Assembly (NCBI GenBank): GCA_003117195.1 | Contig: BDSI01000047.1 | Location: 682,501-746,500, forward strand | Direction of reading: 5' to 3' | DNA from: Eudorina sp. 2006-703-Eu-15 | Taxonomy: Eukaryota > Chlorophyta > Chlorophyceae > Chlamydomonadales > Volvocaceae | DNA length: 64,000 nt | Shown: positions 36,260 to 47,985 of the stretch, piece by piece | How the letters are laid out: every line of letters begins with the position of its first letter | Numbering within the stretch: the stretch's first letter is position 1 | Notes under the pieces: model-generated | Database searches by the model: none | Told to the model about the DNA's origin: nothing | Seen by the model: only the letters and a program-made list of their open reading frames with translations | Made by a program: the position numbers and the translations under genes

Positions 36260-39200
36260 ATGAAAAGCAGCGGCTCCGATTCTTTGGCCTTCCCCTTGGG
36301 CTACAATTTTGCCGCGGTTCTGAACACAGGGGCGCTGGCGGGAGCGCCGCTGCCCGGTGGAGGTGCGGACTTACCACTGTCGCCGCAATGGAGACAGCCC
36401 TTTGGCCGTGCAACCAGTGTGGTACGTGGAATACAAGAGTGTGATAGAACACGTTCCGGCTGGAAACTTACGTGTCTTGGGGCAGCACGTACTTGCTTGT
36501 ACAAAGCTTTGGGTCCTACTTGTTCTATATGACAGGAGCAGCCCATGAAAAGCGCTTTAATCGGGCCTTGGGACGGCAACAACTCCGGCGCCCCAGCTTC
36601 CAAGCCGGACGCCGCCGCCAAACAGGGCAGTGCGGCCTGGCGTGGAGCCGAGGGCCCTTCCAACCGGGACCCTAAGTGGCCGGAGAAGGATAGGCCTGAT
36701 TATAACGCGGCCCGCGACCGGCCTGCCCGCTGGCGCGAGCGTGAGGAGGACTCGCGCGATCGGGGCAATACCTGGGAATCCGACAGGCGAGTAGGACTTC
36801 GATCAAATGGATTCTGGTTAGACCTTTAATATCATGTTGTTGGTTAACGAGCTTGGACTAAATGACTTCAGGTGGGGTTCCGTGGAAGAGCCGCGCCGCT
36901 GGCAGGACGACCGTGGCTCAGGTAGAGAGAAATCATTTTGCTTGCTTTGAATCCTAAACAGTACGTTGTTTATTGTGCCTTGCGACGGCCTTGCGTGCTA
37001 CTCAAATCTTTCTACCGGGAGTGTCTGACTAGAATAGAGCGACTTAAATGCAGATAACTTGAATTACGTGTCTTGTCAAAAGTTGTGAACTCTTTACTGC
37101 CTGGGATTTGTCCCTCGGTCCTCAGATCGGTGGGGTGATGCGGGTGGACGCGGACGTGGACGCCCGCCGGCTGACGACAGATGGGTCGATCGTAAGCCGA
37201 GCGGGACACCGAATGCTGAGCGGGAGTGGCTGCCCGGAATGCCTCCGGAGGCGGAGCTGCCCAAGCGCCCCTCTGTTCAGGACCGCTGGGGCACCGAGGG
37301 TGAGCTGGGCACCCAATGGAAATGCGGTTCGCGGCGGGAAATAATTTTGTGTTATGTTGTTTCGTGCCTCCGAGACGCCGGATGGTCGTGACACGAGCCT
37401 GCTGGATGCGGGACTGCAGGCACGGACCGCCGTTCCGGAGAGGACCGTTGGCGCACACCAGGAGCAGGTGGTAGGCAAAGCAGGGGAAAGGCTGGGAGGT
37501 GTCGCTGCCAGGTTGCTGAACCGCATGCCATAAGTTCGGGCGACTTCATAGCCTCGATGCTCGGCGTCGTGATCTAGGTGCTTCGGGCCGAGATGCCCGG
37601 ACCCGGAACCTTGAATGATTAGTTGGTGCACTTGATAATGTTAGGCATTTCAGGGGCAACGCATCATGTGGTTAACCAGTTCCTGGTTCTTTTGCAGGTG
37701 CTCCTCTGTCGGGGGCCCCTGGCTCCGCAGATGCGGGCTTCACGTCCGCCCAGGCCGGCAGGGGCCGCGGATTTGCGACAGGGCGCGGCAGGGGCATGAA
37801 ATGTGAGTACGGGAATTTGCGTACTAGTACAGGTTTGCTAGAGCATGTCAATGGCACCCACTTAATGCATCTTAACGGGCAAATGCAGGGACCGGACGTG
37901 ACACGCGTGCTTTGTCTTTTCACTGTGATGTACTTTCATCAACATGCGTGTTTGGCCGCACCCTTGGCCGCACCGTGTACACGACGATGCAGCATCGGGT
38001 CCGACCGCACCCGGATCGGGGACTTTGGACCGCTGGGACGCGCCGCGGGGAGGACATCTGGATCGGCAGGACAGTATTTCGGGGGCGGGCGGCAATGGCT
38101 CTGCCTATGGCGGTGGCGGCAGCCAGAGTGGCGTCCGGCGTTACAGCTCGCCGGTCATGAGCAAGATATACAATCACATGCTTAACTCCCACGGGGACAA
38201 GCTGCCACTGCCACGAATCAACCCTGAGGTGTGTGCCTCGCATGAGACTGCCGGGTCTTGCAGCATGGCACCCTGGCGGCTGTTGGGCTCGTTTGCCTTC
38301 AGCTGACTGTTGTGAAAATGTCTCTTCCGGCAATACTGCTGGCTTTTGTCGACTGGCAATACGTCCGGGAAATGTGACAAGGCCTCCACCACGGGTTGGC
38401 GGGGTCCTTGTGTGCCGTAATGCAGGTTGCTATGCAGTACTCGGAGTACCTGTCGGAGTCGGTTGCGGAAGCAGCTGCACAGCAGCTTGGTGAGTGCGTC
38501 GCCGATATAGCTCGCAGAGGATTGCAACTCAGCCAGTCGTACCGTCGTCGAATGCGCATGTAGCCACTGCAACACGAAACTTTCCTACAGTTGCAACACT
38601 TTCTGAAGATGTCTACGTAGTTTGGTGTGAGGTGTATCTGTGTGTTGCCCTGGGCTCAGGTGGCGCAGGCTCGGTTTCCAGTGCCGGAGAGGCGGGGCCG
38701 AGCTTGTCTGGGGGCGGCGCCCCGACGGGCCCTGCGCAGCAGTCCACGGGTCCTTCCCCACCCGTGCCGACACTACTGGTCACACATGAGCTCTACCTGC
38801 AGGACCAGTGGGTGTACAAGGACCCGCAAGGAGTGGTAAGAAGGGGTGCGGGGGGAACCATGGCGTGTGACCTCGAAGGTGATCAGCTTTCGGCCTGGGC
38901 GTGTGTTGCTATTCGCATTTGGACGGTGAATTTGCTGCAGACCGAATTCAGTTGGCGATATGTTCCCTTGATCGAAAAAAAGATGGGCGTCACCAAATTA
39001 GAAAGGCAGGCTGGCCTGGCCCGGCCATGATTGTGCACTTGTGTTGTGATGTCCTAACAGACGCAAGGTCCATTCACTCGCTCGGACATCTTGGACTGGC
39101 TGGCGTTCCACTACTTTGGCGAGGACTTGCCGATTCGGGCTGCGGCGCTCGGCGATGCAGCACCGTTCATCGCGCTGGGTCAGATGATGAAGATGTGGGA

Positions 39201-42200
39201 CGCCATCGAGCGGGGCCGGCCGCTGGGGCCGCCAGGGTTCACACCGCCGGCACCAGCTCCTGTCGCGGGTCTGGATGGGAGCCAGCAGCAGGTGCGGAGG
39301 AAATCGATGGTGGTGGCAGGGCAAAGCACCTGGAGGCCAGGTGGGGTTTGAGGTTTCGTCGAGGGACGTTGCAAAAAGCCATGTAGCGGAGTGTTTACTA
39401 TCACGAAGCGCGGCTCTTGATGTGTCGAGGAACCGTTCCGCGCCGGGCACGGCTAACATGCCGGCCCAACATTTCACCACATGCTCTGTTAGGTGGCGCA
39501 GCCTCAGCAACCATCTGCCGTGGCGCCGCTGTCATCTGTCTCGTCTATGGGCCTTTCGGCCGCGCCTTCGGGCGACCTTGCACAGCCGGGTCTCGTGGCA
39601 GCAGCTGCGGCGCCTGGAAACGCGGCCGCGGCTCCTGCCGGTGGCGGCGGCTCCGCGCAACGCACGTCGTCGCTTCTGGAGACTCTTCTCGGGAAGAAGC
39701 TCGCGTCGGAGTCGCCGGTGCAGCAGCCTGCCGTCGGCGCGGCCCTAGGCGGAAACCTGCAGGGACCTATGAGCAGCGCCACACCTGGGCCCATTCCCGA
39801 CGCAGCCCAGCAGGCTGGTGGGCCCCGGCCATTTACATTGGACCCTCCAGTGCATCTGCACTCGGCCGCATCGGGTGGCCTGGGCGGCGCGCAGTTGGGT
39901 GGTCTGGGCGGCTTGGCTGGGTGAGTTGATGGCCTCCGCAGCCTGATCCGTGTCTATGATATGCGGTGATATGCCGCCGGGCATTTGGGAGGGGTTCTGC
40001 CATCCAGTAAATGGTTGCGGCAGGCGTGTCAGCTCGGCTGCACGTGGCTCTTATCTCGACTTATCGAAACGTCGGTGTCGCTCCGCTTCGGACAGGTCCT
40101 TGGGCAGCGGTGGCCTCGGCGGTTTCGGAGCTGGGCTTCCGGGGGCTGGCATGGGTCCCGGTGGTCTCACAGGGATGGGGCCGGGGGGCATCGGCCCTGG
40201 TCCCTGGGGCGGCCCTCTGGGTGCCGCCGGTGGCCCCTTGCCGGGAGCTCCTGGGGGCCCCGTACTTCCAGGATGGGGCCGCGATCCCCTCGTCGGGGTA
40301 AGCGGGCTACGTGGTCGGTACAGCAGGGTGTCCGGGCGGGGATGGCTGCGGGTGAAGTCGTAAAGTATGGGGTTGCGTTGTCTGTCAGGAGCGGCCGCCC
40401 GTCGACCGGTGCCCAAGCTCGCACCCAGCGTCTACGCAGTGTTCCTCTTGTCACTATAGCATGGGGCTCCATTGGTGGGCTCGGTTCCATGCCGTGGCGA
40501 GGGATGTATGCACATCCAGAAGGGAGCTGATCTGCATAACAGATCTGCCCTAATCGTGCAGTGCTATGCACGTGTATGCATGCAGCTAAGCGTGGTTCAC
40601 GATGCGCTTGGCTGTACCCTTGCCTGGTCCTTGTGACGTGATCCTTGGGTTGTGCACCAGGGCTTCGACCCGTTGCGGCGGCCGGATCTGCACCCGGGGA
40701 TCCACCCAGCATCGGGCATCTGGGGCAACAGTGCGCCATTCCGGCCCGAGGGGCCACCGCTGGGCCCTGGCCCCTTTGGTCCTCCTTCACAAGGTATGGC
40801 CCTTTCTTAAAATTGCGCGGGGAAAATGTCGGTGCCAATGTCATGCGGCCATTCAGGCGCTGAACGCCGTTACAGCATCGCGCGGCCGGTTTCGCTGTGT
40901 CGCTGTGCACGTGAATGGCAATGCGCTGCCATGCCAAGTCCGATGCTCTCGACACCTGCTCGTTAGAGGCGCATGTCTTGCACGGCGTAATAACATCCAG
41001 ATAAACCTGAAGTTTCGCGTGTCAAGGATCTTGGTCATCATTGTGAAATGCAATATCGTCGTCTTTTTCGTCCGGGCGTTGGGTAACCCGTCCGATGTTG
41101 TGGTCGCTCTGTTGTCACCGTTCGATCGAGCAGTCCCCGGAGACGCTGCTGGCGGACAGCCGGGGCTTGCGCCGCTTTCGGATATGCTGCTCGGCAAGCC
41201 GCCGGTATCGACACAGGTCCAGCCTTCAGCAGCTCCAGAACCCTTGCCGCAGCACCAGGTTCCGCCGCCATCCCAGCAGGCGCCGCAACTGCCGCAACCA
41301 CAGCAGCAGCAGATCCCTGTGCCCGTCCCACAGCCCCCGCCGCAACCGCCACAGCCCTCGGCCTGGGGTGCGGTCCAAACGGCCCCCTCCTCCCGCAGCC
41401 TTGCCGACATCCAACGGGAACAGGCGATGGAGGCGGCGCGGCAAGCGGCCATTCGGGAGCATCAGGCGATGGAGGCTGCCGCAGCGGCAGCAGCGCAGCA
41501 GCAGCAGCAAGCGCAAGCATTGCCGCCGGCGCCTGTTGCAGCGGCCGCCCAGGAGTCTCACGCGCCTCAGCAGCCGCAAGCAGCGCCGCCGGTACAGCCG
41601 CAGGCAGGTTCGTGGGCAAGCGCCGCCGCACCCGAGCCGTACAGGCCCATTTCAGGCCTTCCGCCGGCTCTTCAGCAGATTTTTGCCGCAGCGAACAAAG
41701 TACCGTCACCCAGCGGAGAATCTGCCACCGAGCCCCAGGCGCCGGCGGCAGAGCCCGTGCCGCAGCAACCCGCCCCAAGTGCTCCGGCGGCCTCGTCTGA
41801 CGCCGCAGCCGGAGCAGCTGCCGCCGGGACTGGAGCGAGCGGCGGTAAGAAGAAGAAGACACCCCAACTGGTGCTGCAAGAGCAGCCCAAGGCGCCGGCA
41901 ACGGCAGCGGCACCGCCGCCAGCTGCTGCGACCGCCGCCCCCACAGTGACTGCGGTTGCAGCGGATGAGGCCAACCACAACGCCGGTGCCGCAGTGCCTC
42001 CGCGCCCTGAGCCGAAGCTGGCGCCGTGGGCGTCGGCTGCGGCCGCGAAGCCCCCCACGGCCGGTATGACGCTCCGCGAGATCCAAATGCAGGAGGCTGA
42101 GGCGGCTGCTCGCGCTGCCCGCGCGGCGGCGGCCGCGCAGGAAGCCGCGGCCGCGCAGAGCGCCGCGGCCGCTGCTGCCGCCGCCCCTGCGGTGGCACCC

Positions 42201-44577
42201 TCCGCGGCGGCCGCGCCTGCCAGTGCTTCGCCGTGGGCAAAGATCGCCGCGGCTACACCTGGCCCGAACGCTGCGGTGGTGAGTGCGCCGACGCCCGCGG
42301 CAGCGACACCGGCGCCGACGGGAACGGGCTGGCGGCCCGTTGCCCCGGCACCGCCCGCCGTCGCAGCTCCTGCGGCCGCGGGTCCAGCGCCTGCTGCTGC
42401 AGCCGACACGTCTCCCTCACGGAAAACCGCACCAGTCGCTTCCAACGCAGCCGCTGCGACGGCACCCGCGTCACGTGGTGGACGGCCTGTGGAGGCCCCC
42501 GCCCCACCGGTGGGCGTCACGGGTACCGCACCGCGGGGCACCACGCTAGCCGAGCTGTTGGAGAAGCAGCTGAACCCCGCGCCGCCGGCAGCCGCGGCCG
42601 CGGCGCCCAAGGCCTGGGGCGGCGCCGCCGCCAAGCCGCCGCCGGTGACGAACCTGCGCGCCGTCTTCTACGAGGAGAGCGCGGCGGATCTGGAGGGTGG
42701 CGCCGTGGATGAGGATTTATCGGATGTGCTGCCGATGCTGCAGCAGCAGCAGAAGCCTATGCCGCCGCCCCCACCGCCTCCACAGCCGTCGACGAACGGT
42801 GGATGGGCGGCGGCGCCGCCGCCGCCACCAGGCCCGACGTTGCGGGACATCCAGCAGCAGGAGGAGGAGGCGGCCAGGCGGCGAGCCGCGGCGGCGGCGC
42901 CGCCTGCTCGGGCGGCGTCAGCGTCTGCTTCAGCAGCCAGCGCGGCCGATGACGAGGGCCTCTTCTGGGACTACGGGCCTGCGCCCACGCCATCGAATCC
43001 GGCTCCGCCGCCGGCGCCGGTCCCCGCGCGCGCCGCGTCGGTGGAAGCGCCCAAGCCGGCGAAAGCACCCGCGCCTGCACCAGCCCCAGCAGCGCCGGTG
43101 TCAGCGCGGGGCGGCTGGGCATCGGCGGTGGGTGCGGCGGCAACGGCCGCACCGCCACCAACGGCGGCGTCCATGGCCGCCAAGACCCCTGCCGCTGCTC
43201 CGGCCGCTCGGTCCACGGCGGCGGCGGTGGTCGCAAAGCCAACCGGAGCGGCAGCGGCTCCGGTGCGCGCCGCGGCCCCCGCACCCGCTCCGCCACCTGC
43301 TGCGTCCACGTCGTATTCGCTGGCGTCAGCGACGTTGCCGAATGCTGACGACTCCACGGGGCTGTTTGACGGCGAGGTTCAGATGTCGGCTGAGTTCCGG
43401 GTGAGGGAGGGGTCGCCAGGGAGGGGTAGATCACACATGACGGGGTTGGCAGTCAATGATGCGCGCCCCTGAGAGGGTGTTTCTTCGTTCGTGGGCATGG
43501 ATGGCTATACAACCCTGCTCTAAAAAGGAACAGGGCATGCGGTTAGGCTATGCGGTTAGGTGGCGCAATGGATCGTTGTCGCTGTCGGGCGATCTCGTGG
43601 CTTGCTCCGTGAGGGGGCGTCGTAACGCTTCCCTGCCCCCTGGCTGCTCTGCCGGAGCTGCCGGCCCGTGGTGGCCGCCGGCCGGGGTCACCCTGGGGTG
43701 CCCCTGCCTCTCAAACCCGCTTGGTCCGCCTCAAACCCTGCCCCAAAATCCCATTGAATTCGTCTCCAATGTGCTCTGTACGCCCTTTTCCTTCCTTCCG
43801 CCGCCGCATAGAACTGGTGCCGAGCGAAGATGGTCGAGTACTTCGGTAACGACGACCTGTCGCTGGTGCACTTCCTGCTGACGGTCAGCGGCCGCAGCGA
43901 GGTGGCGCTGTACTGCGAGGTGGGGACGGGTGTCACGTCGGGCCGCCTGCCGCTGGTCTTGTGGCACATGGTGGAGGCCACATCCGCCCACTGTGGCGTT
44001 ATGCACACGTCGACCAGACGGCCCGTGCATGCCAGGCCCGTGGCCTTTGACGGGTTTTGGTGATAGGTCTTGGACAGCCCATCAGAGCTGCGTTTGGCGC
44101 GTTGTCGCGTATGATTTTTTTTTGCTATAACAGGCGCCGCCCTAACCTCAGTCACGGCTAGCGTCTCGGCGGCCTTGATCGAATCGTTTCCCGGATTTCA
44201 TTTCCCCCTGCGCCGCCCTGCACCGCCGCGACCCGCGCCTCCAGATGTACATGAAGGGCAAGCCCAACGTGTCCACCTTCGTGGCGGAGTTTCTGAAGCG
44301 CAAAGACGCGGACCTGGCGCGCCAAGCGTCCGCGTCCAAGGGAAAGAACAAGGGCAGCGGCGGCGGTTCCTCGGCGGCGGGCAGCTCGGCAAAAGCCGCT
44401 GCCAGCAAGGGCGCCGCGGCCGTCAACGAGTGGCAGAAGGCGGCCAGCGCGACCCCGCAGGCCGCCAGCGGTGCCAAGAAAGGCGCCGGCGGCGGTGGAA
44501 AGCAGCCGGCCGTGAAGAAGGTCGGCGGCATAACGGCGACGGTTCCGGGATTCAGCCTCCTCTCGGATCGGGCGTGA
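36260..44577 (+). CDS. GYF-domain protein of the EXA1/GIGYF type, fifteen exons
   Basis: Exons: 36260-36421, 36542-36786, 36872-36921, 37126-37299, 37698-37802, 37993-38228, 38426-38489, 38660-38835, 39061-39291, 39493-39920, 40096-40297, 40661-40793, 41134-43400, 43812-43919, 44245-44577. All phases match, giving about 1,637 residues. Early PLSPQW, RG-rich and Trp-containing motifs (DRWGDAGG, DDRWVDR, QDRWGTEG) match plant EXA1. The GYF domain is split over two exons: WVYKDPQG, then TQGPFTRSDILDWLAFHYFGEDLP and LGQMMKMW (about 397-450). The signature GYF tripeptide reads HYF here. A 755-residue Ala/Pro-rich exon holds repeated LRDIQQQE-like helices. The end (NWCRAKMVEYFG, then FVAEFLKRK) matches the C terminus of EXA1. 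Such proteins bind Pro-rich partners and eIF4E-type factors and repress translation of bound mRNAs. The intron at 36787-36871 uses a GC donor. Confidence 0.88.
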
Positions 44578-44718
44578 GCCCCGCCGGTCAGGGGCAGCGG
44601 CGGGGCAGTGGCGGGGGACGCAGGCCGGCAGACGGCGATATCAGTGGACTTCACACGTGGCGCGCCGCGGCGACGAAAGCTGCCGCCAGGACGGCAGCGA
44701 ATGGGCCCCAACGTGTCA

Positions 44719-44753
44719 TTGTGTGTGTGTGTGTGTGTGTATGTGTGTGTGTT
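44719..44753. repeat. (GT)n microsatellite downstream of the GYF gene
   Basis: GT units with one AT interruption lie about 140 bases after the GYF stop codon, probably in the 3' UTR. Confidence 0.92.
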
Positions 44754-47461
44754 CTCAAGGCGACAGAACGTTTCCAACGGCGACGCACGGTGCTTGCGTG
44801 ACGCGAAGGGCGGGGCTAGGGATGCGGAAACGTACAGGCTGGCAGGTGCTCTGGCGCAGGAGGGGAAGGGGCGGGGTGGACGCCCTGGGCCGGACCGCTA
44901 CGATCACGCGAGCGCGAAGAAAGGGGAGGTCTGCAGCGCCGCACTCTAGAAGCACGCCGGCGATGTTGAAGCAGCCAGCGTGAGGTCAACAGAGGTGGGA
45001 GGTGCCTCGGGGCACGTGGTGGTGAATGCGTGGTCGCTCGAGGTCCGTCGGAAAAGGGACAGGGACAAGGACGCAAGGCTTGGAACGGCGGCGCTTCGAC
45101 CGCCTGTGTTGTGTTCAGCAGGGCCGCGGGTGCCGTGGAAGAGCGATCGCATCGACTGGTCCGGCAGTGTGGAGGTGCGACATGAGCGGGAGTTGGTGGG
45201 GATGTCTGAAGGCTCGGCAGGCGACTCGGTGCTAGCGAAGCCGGATGGCTGCCGCTGCTGCTGCTGCAGCCGCCCTTTCAACTCACATCCCGGCTGCATG
45301 CACGTGCGGTTGGGACATTGCCGCTCACTGCAGCGCGCGCTTGCTCGCGCGTGGCCCAGGCTTGCACGCGCTGCTTACCCGCAGGGTTATCTTGCGCCGC
45401 GCTGCCATGGCTGATGAGGTACAGGTGACACAGGGGCTGCAGGTCCGGGTGTGCTGGTCGGCGCATATGCGCCGCGCGGACTGCGCGCACGTCTTGAAGT
45501 GGTTGCTCAGGTGGCGCAGCCTATCCGGGGAAACATGCCTAAAATATGCGCGCTCTGCAACTATCCTTCAGAGGCGGCGAGAGCGGGCCGCAGGCGGTTG
45601 GACCTGCGTCCTCGGCCGCGAATCTGCCGGGAAGTACGCGAGGAAGCGGCCGTATCCGGTTGCGGTATCAGGTTGTTCGCTGACCTCTTGCTTGCCTCTT
45701 GACCTCTATACTGATGTTGGGCTGTGGTCGTTGCGGGGCTGCCTCCCGACCTGCGCGGAGGGTATACGTAGTTAGGTACCCTCCTGGGCCCTTGGGGTCC
45801 GCGTGACTGCAGGCGCGCGACTGCCCCGCCCCGTCCCAGTTGTGCCCCTTCCAGCGCTGGATTCGGCGCATGGATGGCGGCGATCGCTGGGATACGGTGG
45901 CGAGACGCGTCTGCACACCTTTCGTGCCTGGTCGAGATCCGTGCCCTCGAATGTGACGTGTCGGCGGGGCCCGTGGTCGGAGGGCTCCCTTCCCAGGAGG
46001 GGATGTGAGTGAGTCGTTGTGTCCCATGCAGAGGCGGCGCGCGCCGTCCCCTCATCGCGTTCACGTACAGCAGCGGCTTGGCGGCACGCAGCTGACTGGT
46101 GCAAGTGGCCGCAGGAAATGGGCGTTGCTGTGCGGTTGCCCACCGGGCGCCTTTTGAGCTCACCTGCGGCCTACATGGCCCGTGTCGTTCGACCCGTTGG
46201 GAAGCAGTCGTTGTAATCCTTCGCCTTGGCGTTGCGCGCTCACTTCACTAAGTGTCCATTCCATCGCCTGCGGATGTTTTGCCGTGATTGCACAGGCGGC
46301 GCAGCTGAACGAGTTTGCCCCCCGGGGGCAGAGAGGCGGCACTAGTCGTATGCCAGGAGCGCCAGTGCACGTCACGGCGTGCGATGGGGCAGGTGTGTTC
46401 AGCCTCTTGAGCCGTGAATGTAGCGGGGCCCGCTTGGTCGGCACCAGAGGTACGTCAGTTCTTACACCGCATGGTGCCTCAGCGGCGGCTGCAGGTCCCC
46501 AACGGACACCAACGGCTCACCCAGGTGCATCAACAGCGGAAGGGCCCGAGCCGCTGGCCTTTAATTTCCTCACCTCCCTCCGTCAATTGAAATCGTCATT
46601 CGACTGCGAAACATGACCAAGAGAGAAGGGAGCTCCGTAACACCCTCACCACCAAAGACGCACGCTCTGCTGTACAAAGTGCCGCACGCCGTACAAACAC
46701 GGGACACGACCAACGATGAGAGGCGCGCATGCCGTCCGTCTCCGTCGCCCTTGAACCCGTTCCCGCTGCCGTTCCGCTGCGTCGAACCCGCCGGGTGCCG
46801 GCCCCCCGAACGGCCCCCCTGAGTGCACCCGTTAATATGGTCCCGAGTGTTGGATGTGACCCGAGCGCTGGTTCCGGGCTTTATTTCAACGATTCTCCGC
46901 TTTACCTCCACTTCTAGCTCCCACGCTGGCGGCGCACAACAAACCGACTCGCTGGCACAGCGGGACGGCGGTCGGCGCCTCGAGCGCGTGCAGTACCGCG
47001 TACGAACACAGCCGGCAGACCGCACAACACAGGGGCGTGATGGCGGGGCTCGGGTCCGCGGCCCCGGCGCCGTCACCGTCACCCCTCCGTGGGCCCCACC
47101 CCTCCGTGGGCCCCACTGCCGAGTTCCGACCCGTGCACTGACGCGACCCGAGCACCTGCCCCAAGATGCATCCCACACAACGGGCCGCCCTGAGCCTTCA
47201 TCCCTTCAATCACCACAACTGCACATACCGGGACTCCCAGTCCGATGATGACCCGCGGGTCCACCGTAACACCATGAATAAAATCCGATGATACCAAAGG
47301 TCCAGCTCCAACCCAACCCTCTGGACCTAGGTACGCGTTGCAACCTGCTTATTGTCGCAGTCTTGAACCCCGGGCAGCAGCGTGAACTTCGTGAACCTCC
47401 TCCGCTGCTGCAATGGTTTGCGCCTTTGTCACACTTCACTGCGTTGCATTGCAATACAACG

Positions 47462-47466
47462 TTACA
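47462..47466 (-). terminator. Candidate TGTAA poly(A) signal of the Gln-rich gene
   Basis: The minus strand reads TGTAA about 520 bases after the stop codon at 47986. Confidence 0.4.
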
Positions 47467-47985
47467 ACCTATTAACACCACGTTATGCCTCTCTAGCAGT
47501 ACCCATAACCCGATACCGTACTACTGCACAGAGGGCCCCCTGCCGCCTGCCGCGACTCCCGTCCCGTCGATCCCCAGTCCGACCCGTCCCGCACAGCATG
47601 TGGTGATGTTGCGGTTCCAGCATTCCTGCGCCGTTCTCGCCTCAAGCGGCTCAAGGACCACAATCACTGCCTCCAACCCCCCTGGCGAGGCCGATTTCCC
47701 ACACCTAACAACTCCTATATGCCCCGGCCGATGCCCGGGCGAGCCCACCCCACCCCCAGCCCCTCAGCTAGTGCGACCCTAGCCGCTAGCACCCCGTGCC
47801 GCCGCGGCGGTGGCCTCCGCCGCTCCGCGTCCACGACGCCAGCAGCAGCCCCGCCGGGTCCGACTGTCCGGGCGGCCAGGCCCCCGGGTCCCGGCGCTCC
47901 TGCGAAGACGGCATGCGGGAGGCGGGGTCAGTTTTTGTCCCTTTGTATCGGGATTTCCGATTCATTGGAAATGAGTGATGTGACG

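Larger units (their letters stand above)
44578..47985. other. 3.4 kb convergent region between the GYF and Gln-rich genes
   Basis: Two genes converge here. The stretch holds a GT microsatellite and many short GC-driven frames. Minus-strand segments near 47150-47280 (a hydrophobic IIGLGVPVCAVVVIEG stretch) and 47590-47700 look weakly protein-like, but I could not join them or assign a family. TGTAA on the plus strand occurs at 46212-46216, far from the GYF stop. Confidence 0.45.

Noticed and set aside
46570..47297. Possible minus-strand gene with a hydrophobic segment
   Set aside because: No start, acceptor or family motif could be joined in phase. The signal does not exceed what GC-rich DNA gives by chance.
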